From: Longibaculum muris
GTDB lineage: Bacteria > Bacillota_I > Bacilli_A > Erysipelotrichales > Coprobacillaceae
Direction: 5' to 3'
Length of the DNA stretch: 64,000 nucleotides
NCBI RefSeq assembly: GCF_004343035.1
Contig: NZ_SMCQ01000014.1
Location: forward strand, 1-64,000
The notes beneath the pieces are model-generated. The model worked only from the letters and a program-made list of their open reading frames with translations. It was not told where the DNA came from and did no database searches. Positions 61,641-64,000 of the stretch are shown in pieces. Numbering within the stretch: position 1 is the stretch's first letter; the number at the start of each line of letters is the position of its first letter. Made by a program: the position numbers and the translations under genes.

Positions 61641-61805
61641 TTAAACATTCCTCCTATAAGCATTTCTATTGTAACATTTTTCCCATTAAATACAAGAAAA
61701 AAATAATCACTATAACAACATATTTTTAGCCTAACAACCGATAAAATAATTATACAAATATTTTTAACTCATTTATTCTCAATATACCTATAAATCACAA
61801 AATAT
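61641..61805. other. Intergenic region upstream of mreB
   Basis: An AT-rich stretch with the mreB ribosome site (AGGAGGA) at its edge. I see no further gene or RNA. It probably contains the mreB promoter, but no convincing -35/-10 pair stands out. Confidence 0.5.
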
Positions 61806-61836
61806 AAAGAAAAGACCATATCATTAAAATATGATC
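61806..61836 (-). terminator. Terminator after the repeat surface protein
   Basis: GATCATAT pairs with ATATGGTC (one G-U pair) over a 7-nt loop, then TTTTC on the minus strand. Confidence 0.6.
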
Positions 61837-61858
61837 CTTTCACTTTTTTTACTTCAAA

Positions 61859-64000
61859 TTAATAGTTTTCTTTTCTTCTTTTTAAAACTAATAATGCACC
61901 TAAAGATAACATTCCAAGTAACATATACATTTCTACAAAAGTATTATCTTCAGTTTTTACATTTGACATTGCTACTGCACTAACAAGTAATTGTTCATAT
62001 GTTTTACCCATCTTTTCCATTAAGATAGCATTAATAGCATCTTTTTCAGCTTGTGATAATTTTGACCAAGCATCTTTACCAGATAAGATTTGTTGATAGT
62101 TAGAACTATTAACTTCTTTATAAACATTACCATCTTTATCAGATAAGTATTTATCAACAAATGAATTTGCTGCTTTTTGCATATCTTGTGCTTTTGCAAT
62201 TAATTCATCATATGATTTACTTCCTGCTGCTTTTAATTGATTATTAATAGCTGCTTTTTCATCATCTGATAATTTGTTCCATTCTGCTAAACCAGAAAGA
62301 ATTTGTTCATAGTTACTAGCATTTAATTCTTTATAAATATTTCCATCTTTATCAGATACATATTTATCAACAAATGAGCTAGTTGTTTTTTCTACATCTT
62401 GTGCTTTCGCAATTAATTCATCATATGATTTACTTCCAGCTGCTTTTAATTGATTATTAATAGCTGCTTTTTCATCATCTGATAATTTATTCCATTCTGC
62501 TAATCCAGATAATACTTGTTCATAATTTGTTGAGTTAACTTCTTTATAAACATTACCATCTTTATCAGAAACATATTTTTCAACAAATGAATTTGTTGCT
62601 TTTTCCATTTCTTGTGCTTTTGTAATTAATTTATCAAAAGGTTGACTTCCTAAAGAAACTAATTGATTATTAATAACAGCTTTTTCATCATCAGTTAATT
62701 TATTCCATTCTTCTACACCAGAAAGAATTTGTTCATAATTTCCAGAATTCATTTCTTTATAAACATTACCATCTTTATCAGAAACATATTTTTCAACGAA
62801 TGAATCTCTTGCTTTTTCCATTTCTTCAGCTTTAGCAATCATATCATCATATGTTTTTCCTACAGATGCTTTTAATTCATTATTAATAGCAGCTTTTTCA
62901 TCTTTTGATAATGTATCCCATTCAGGTAAACCTGAAAGAATTTGTTCATAATTAGTAGAATCCATTTCTTTATAGATATTACCATCTTCATCACTTACAT
63001 ATTCAGCAATAAATCCATTTTTAGCTTCTTCGATATCTTTAGAAGCAGTTGTTAAATCTTCAATAGTTTTACCACCATTTGCTACTAATTTATCATTAAT
63101 AGCTTGTTTTACATCATCACTTAATGCATCCCATTTTTCAGCTAAATCAATAATAGCTTCATAATTATCAGCATTAGCATCTAAGAATAATTCTCCATCA
63201 CCATCAGTTAAATTATCTTTAATAAATTGATCTGAATCTTTATTTAATTTATCAGCATTTTCAAATAAATCATTATAAGATACATCTACACCTTTTTCTT
63301 TTAATTTATTATTAATAACTGTTTTTTCATTATCTGTTAATTTATCCCAATTATCTTTACCACTTAAAATAGTTTGATAATTATCTGGAGTTATTTCTTT
63401 AATAACACTATCTTTACCATCTTTTGTTTCAGTAACAAAAGTATCAATAAATGTATCTGTCTTATCATCTAAATCTGTTGCTTTAGTTAATAAGTCATCA
63501 AAATCAGTTCCTAATTTCTTTTCAACTGCCGCTTTTTCAGATTTAGTCATTTTATCCCAAGTCTCTTTACCTTTTAAGATTTGAGCATAATTATCTGGAG
63601 TAACTTCTGTAGCTCCAAATTCCTTAACAAAAGCATTGGCACTGGCATCTACTGCTTCTTTTGTTCCATCTAATAATTTTTGATAAGTTTGACCTGGATT
63701 TGCTTCTCCTAATAATTCATCAATCTTATTTTTAACTTCCTGAGAAGTTATTTTTCCATAAGGAACTTCACTTGCTAAAACTTTATCATATGTTGATTTT
63801 TCTACTTTAGCAATAGTTTCACCATCTTTAGTTAAGTTTGTTTTAACAAAAGCAGTTGCTTCATCAGATACATTTGTTACTGCATCATTATATAAACCTT
63901 TAAATCCTTTATCATAACCATCATCTTTTAATTGTTTATCTACTTCAGCTTTTTCAGCCTCAGAAAGTTTATCATAATTATCTTTAGCTTTCATAATTTG
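61859..64000 (-). CDS. Repeat-rich surface protein, C-terminally anchored (5' end beyond the window)
   Basis: The frame is open to the right edge; at least 713 residues are visible and the first codons seen (QIMKAKDNYDKLSEAEK) already lie inside a repeat, so the N-terminus is outside. About ten repeats of about 72 residues follow, each with the pattern NYEQILSGLAEWNKLSDDEK, INNQLKAAGSKSYDELIAKA, SFVDKYVSDKDGNIYKE. The last pair (62100-62545) is nearly identical at DNA level. The C-terminus NVKTEDNTF is followed by a membrane helix and KRRKENY, like an atypical sortase signal. It is likely a cell-surface stalk or adhesin. Confidence 0.85.
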   Translation of the reverse strand, partial: QIMKAKDNYDKLSEAEKAEVDKQLKDDGYDKGFKGLYNDAVTNVSDEATAFVKTNLTKDGETIAKVEKSTYDKVLASEVPYGKITSQEVKNKIDELLGEANPGQTYQKLLDGTKEAVDASANAFVKEFGATEVTPDNYAQILKGKETWDKMTKSEKAAVEKKLGTDFDDLLTKATDLDDKTDTFIDTFVTETKDGKDSVIKEITPDNYQTILSGKDNWDKLTDNEKTVINNKLKEKGVDVSYNDLFENADKLNKDSDQFIKDNLTDGDGELFLDANADNYEAIIDLAEKWDALSDDVKQAINDKLVANGGKTIEDLTTASKDIEEAKNGFIAEYVSDEDGNIYKEMDSTNYEQILSGLPEWDTLSKDEKAAINNELKASVGKTYDDMIAKAEEMEKARDSFVEKYVSDKDGNVYKEMNSGNYEQILSGVEEWNKLTDDEKAVINNQLVSLGSQPFDKLITKAQEMEKATNSFVEKYVSDKDGNVYKEVNSTNYEQVLSGLAEWNKLSDDEKAAINNQLKAAGSKSYDELIAKAQDVEKTTSSFVDKYVSDKDGNIYKELNASNYEQILSGLAEWNKLSDDEKAAINNQLKAAGSKSYDELIAKAQDMQKAANSFVDKYLSDKDGNVYKEVNSSNYQQILSGKDAWSKLSQAEKDAINAILMEKMGKTYEQLLVSAVAMSNVKTEDNTFVEMYMLLGMLSLGALLVLKRRKENY
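62100..62545 (-). repeat. Near-identical tandem repeats in the surface-protein gene
   Basis: Two copies of a 216-nt unit are almost identical in DNA (for example the stretches around 62231-62290 and 62447-62506), while the other repeats of the gene have diverged. This points to recent duplication or gene conversion by slippage. Confidence 0.75.

Overview
The window is low-GC DNA from a Gram-positive gut-type bacterium. It most resembles the Erysipelotrichia (Coprobacillaceae, relatives of Coprobacillus, Faecalibacillus or Catenibacterium), judged by the AT-rich coding sequence, strong GGAGG ribosome sites, several Rpn/PD-(D/E)XK nuclease 'putative transposase' genes, RpiR-controlled PTS units, many Cof-type HAD phosphatases, and a tmRNA whose proposed tag ends in YAFA as in mollicute relatives. 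Assignment to a genus is inference. Most genes lie on the minus strand.

Layout. 1-4 kb: an Rpn fragment, a GH3 beta-glucosidase remnant, a C26 peptidase, an esterase, a HAD phosphatase and an intact Rpn nuclease gene. 4-6 kb: two membrane proteins of unknown role under a TetR regulator, with the same palindrome in front of both transcription units. 6-13 kb: Gfo/Idh/MocA oxidoreductase, a membrane XRE regulator pair, two tandem HADs, Bcp peroxiredoxin, an SRAP DNA-crosslink protein, a PAS-GAF-GGDEF diguanylate cyclase and a family-4-like uracil-DNA glycosylase. 13.6-16.2 kb: a PTS IIC gene with a stand-alone RarA C-terminal-like protein, divergent from an RpiR regulator. 16-19 kb: TPR protein, atypical NRAMP transporter and peptide-deformylase-like protein in one operon, then a DUF2262 protein. 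20-24 kb: NanE, ROK kinase, Imm-5-like protein and an alkylsulfatase-like MBL hydrolase, divergent from LysR. 24-27.6 kb: lipoprotein, MBL hydrolase, RlmI-like methyltransferase. 27.6-31.4 kb: GH1 phosphoglycosidase plus PTS IIC, divergent from RpiR. 32-34.5 kb: an arsenic operon (arsR, arsP-type permease, RDAC-like protein, thioredoxin-like protein, arsC). 34.5-40 kb: VOC protein, DUF2695 protein, MFS transporter, methionine gamma-lyase-like enzyme, SDR, EF-P. 40-42 kb: a PnuC-like protein with an unusual N-terminal extension, then a degenerate IS200/IS605 TnpA and a truncated ParE toxin next to an intact antitoxin. 42-45 kb: DMT transporter, epimerase and RpiR regulator. 45-50 kb: an orphan HipA-like kinase, then secG-rnr-smpB-ssrA. 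50-52.5 kb: a cobalamin-riboswitch operon. 52.5-64 kb: another Rpn nuclease, crcB, a WecA/TagO-like enzyme with an extra C-terminal domain, MupG, a secreted nuclease, a HAD-HAD-ribokinase operon, MreB, and a repeat-rich surface protein that runs off the right edge.

The most notable system is at 49951-52440. A cobalamin riboswitch with its own terminator precedes three genes that overlap each other by 8 nt. They encode an exported, C-terminally anchored alpha/alpha-barrel protein, an N-terminally anchored DUF4430 protein, and an ECF-transporter S component. The alpha/alpha barrel and the DUF4430 beta domain are the two halves of animal intrinsic factor and transcobalamin. Here they appear as two surface proteins beside a transporter subunit, which suggests a split, transcobalamin-like vitamin B12 capture and uptake system.

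Other points of interest are a GH1 enzyme with its acid/base Glu replaced by Gln, an NRAMP protein without the DPGN and MPH metal motifs, a deformylase-like protein without the motif-I Gln, two Rpn genes sharing a conserved upstream segment, and a PnuC-like protein with an extracytoplasmic insertion. All calls rest on reading the sequence; no database search was possible.
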